From positions 1-13,820 of the forward strand of contig JAEETR010000105.1 in the NCBI GenBank assembly GCA_016286595.1: a stretch of 13,820 bases of DNA, in the 5' to 3' direction. A program made the position numbers and the translations under genes. This DNA is from Oscillospiraceae bacterium (lineage in GTDB: Bacteria; Bacillota; Clostridia; Oscillospirales; Oscillospiraceae). Of this stretch, positions 12,637-13,820 are shown piece by piece (the first letter of the stretch is position 1; each line of letters begins with the position of its first letter). Under the pieces are notes generated by a model that had not been told where the DNA came from, made no database searches, and worked only from the letters and a program-made list of their open reading frames with translations.

Positions 12637-13820
12637 TTTTGTTTCCTCTCTTCTCTTATTCTTCGGATCTCTTTGATGACCAGTTTGATGTCGACAGGTT
12701 TCGCGATATGCCCGTTCATTCCCGCGTTCAGGCATTCGGTGACGTTTTCGGAGAACGCGTCCGCCGTCATGGCGACGATCGGGATGGAGGATGCCCAGGG
12801 GCTCTCCAGCTTGCGGATGGCCCTGGTGGCGTCAAGACCGTTCATCTCCGGCATCTGCACGTCCATGAAGATCAGCTCGTAGCTGCCCTCCGGGGCCGTG
12901 CGCATCTTTTCCACGCACACGCGCCCGTTCTCGGCGCGTTCGCTGGTGATGCCGATGAGCTTGAGCATGCGGGAGATGATCATCCAGTTGACGTCGATAT
13001 CCTCCGCCACGAGGATATGAAGCCCGTTCAGATCGGAATAATCGTCCTCCGGCTCCACGGATTTGGTCTCGGTGCCAAGGAGGGCGTTGACCTTTTTATA
13101 CAGGGTGGACCGGAAGATAGGCTTGCTGACGAAGCCGTTGGCGCCGGCCTCTTTCGCCAGATCCTCGATGTCCGACCAGTCGTAAGCGGAGGTGAGCAGT
13201 ATGGGGATAGCCGTGTCGACGCCCTTCCGGATCCTGCGGATCGTCTCGATGCCGTCCATATCCGGCATTTTCCAGTCAAGGATAACCAGGCTGTAATCCT
13301 TTCCGGACTCATGCCTGCGGGCGATCATCTCAAGGGCCTCTTTTCCGCTGCGGGCCTGCTCGGCTTTGGCGCCCAGGGCCTCGAACTCGGCCGCCGCCGT
13401 TTCGAGAAGGATCTCGTCGTCGTCAACGATGAGGGCGTCGATATTGTCGAGCCGGACGTCTTCCAGCTGCCTTTCGGCCGTCGGGATATCCAGAACGACG
13501 GTGAAGGTCGTCCCCTTGCCCTGCTCGCTCTGGCAGTCGATGGTCCCGCCCATCAGGTCGACCATCTGCTTGGTGATGGCAAGGCCCAGACCGGTGCCCT
13601 CGATGCTGTTGACGCGGCTGTCCGTCTGACGGGAGAAGGGCTGATACATGGTCGCCATGAATTCCGGGCTCATGCCGATGCCCGTATCGGCCACAACATA
13701 GGTCAGGCGGACGCAGTCGGGCAGGTCGCTCTTCTCCTCACGCATATCCACGCTGACATGCCCGCCGGGTTCCGTATATTTGATGGCGTTGGAAAGAATG
13801 TTGATATAAATCTGGTTCAG
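12633..13820 (-). CDS. Hybrid sensor histidine kinase with two receiver domains (5' end outside window)
   Basis: The last 395 residues of a hybrid two-component sensor are visible; the frame is open to the window edge, so the sensor part and the phospho-acceptor histidine lie outside. The ATPase domain shows the N box NILSNAIKYT at visible residues 7-16, then VADTGIGMS, YQPFSRQ and GTGLGLAITKQ. The first receiver (about 128-249) has the acidic VDDDE, phospho-Asp182 in LDWKMPDMDG and Lys233 in SKP. The second (about 266-385) has AEDIDVN, phospho-Asp320 in MDVQMPEMNG and Lys374 in AKP. Both look functional. No HPt or DNA-binding domain follows, so a separate phosphotransfer protein or regulator is expected. 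Its stop overlaps the start of the lipoprotein gene (ATGA), pointing to a joint signalling unit. Confidence 0.93.
   Translation of the reverse strand: MNQIYINILSNAIKYTEPGGHVSVDMREEKSDLPDCVRLTYVVADTGIGMSPEFMATMYQPFSRQTDSRVNSIEGTGLGLAITKQMVDLMGGTIDCQSEQGKGTTFTVVLDIPTAERQLEDVRLDNIDALIVDDDEILLETAAAEFEALGAKAEQARSGKEALEMIARRHESGKDYSLVILDWKMPDMDGIETIRRIRKGVDTAIPILLTSAYDWSDIEDLAKEAGANGFVSKPIFRSTLYKKVNALLGTETKSVEPEDDYSDLNGLHILVAEDIDVNWMIISRMLKLIGITSERAENGRVCVEKMRTAPEGSYELIFMDVQMPEMNGLDATRAIRKLESPWASSIPIVAMTADAFSENVTECLNAGMNGHIAKPVDIKLVIKEIRRIREERKQK

Noticed and set aside
11281..12882. Plus-strand open frame of 533 codons opposite the lipoprotein gene
   Set aside because: It crosses a terminator region and is antisense to a clear signal-peptide-bearing binding protein; no family features.

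Overview
The window looks like a chromosomal segment of a GC-rich anaerobic Firmicute, most likely a gut clostridium of the Oscillospiraceae type. The reasons are strong AAGGAGG-type ribosome binding sites, some TTG starts, frequent AUA isoleucine codons on a GC-rich background, a Gram-positive style lipoprotein, an ETF of the clostridial type, and the rplM-rpsI pair. This taxonomic placement is inference. No mobile element, CRISPR array or structural RNA gene was seen.

Layout. (1) 1-651: the C-terminal part of uvrA. A short ORF follows that may be a remnant of another gene. (2) 883-3274: a two-gene sugar operon. It has an upstream promoter with TGTACA palindromes, a PfkB-type kinase, and an AraA/FucI-type aldose-ketose isomerase overlapping it by 8 bases; a strong terminator closes it. 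(3) 3480-4862: a MATE efflux transporter with a TTG start, its own promoter and its own terminator. (4) 4977-6452: a PstS-like binding domain fused behind five or six membrane segments, again as a single-gene unit. It converges on (5) 6521-7249, a TtcA-like tRNA 2-thiolation enzyme on the minus strand, and the two share a bidirectional terminator. (6) 7368-8392: a near-consensus promoter, a leader with tandem repeats, rplM, rpsI and a terminator. (7) 8407-11266: an ETF operon. It encodes EtfB and a 616-residue protein in which a complete EtfA is fused to a methylenetetrahydrofolate reductase (MTHFR/MetF) fold. (8) 11341-13820, minus strand: a hybrid histidine kinase with two receiver domains (5' end outside the window). 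It is coupled by ATGA to a solute-binding lipoprotein.

The strongest candidate for something undescribed is the EtfB/EtfA-MTHFR unit. ETFs normally pass electrons to a separate acyl-CoA dehydrogenase or quinone reductase, and none is encoded beside this one. The fused flavin-dependent MTHFR barrel is the obvious replacement partner. It would link NAD(H), and possibly ferredoxin through bifurcation, to the methylene-THF/methyl-THF couple, working for methyl-group synthesis or methyl-group oxidation. The domain calls come from visible motifs; the electron route and direction are inference.

Most genes here sit in short independent transcription units. Several promoters share an extended -10 (TGn before the hexamer), placed directly after the preceding terminator.
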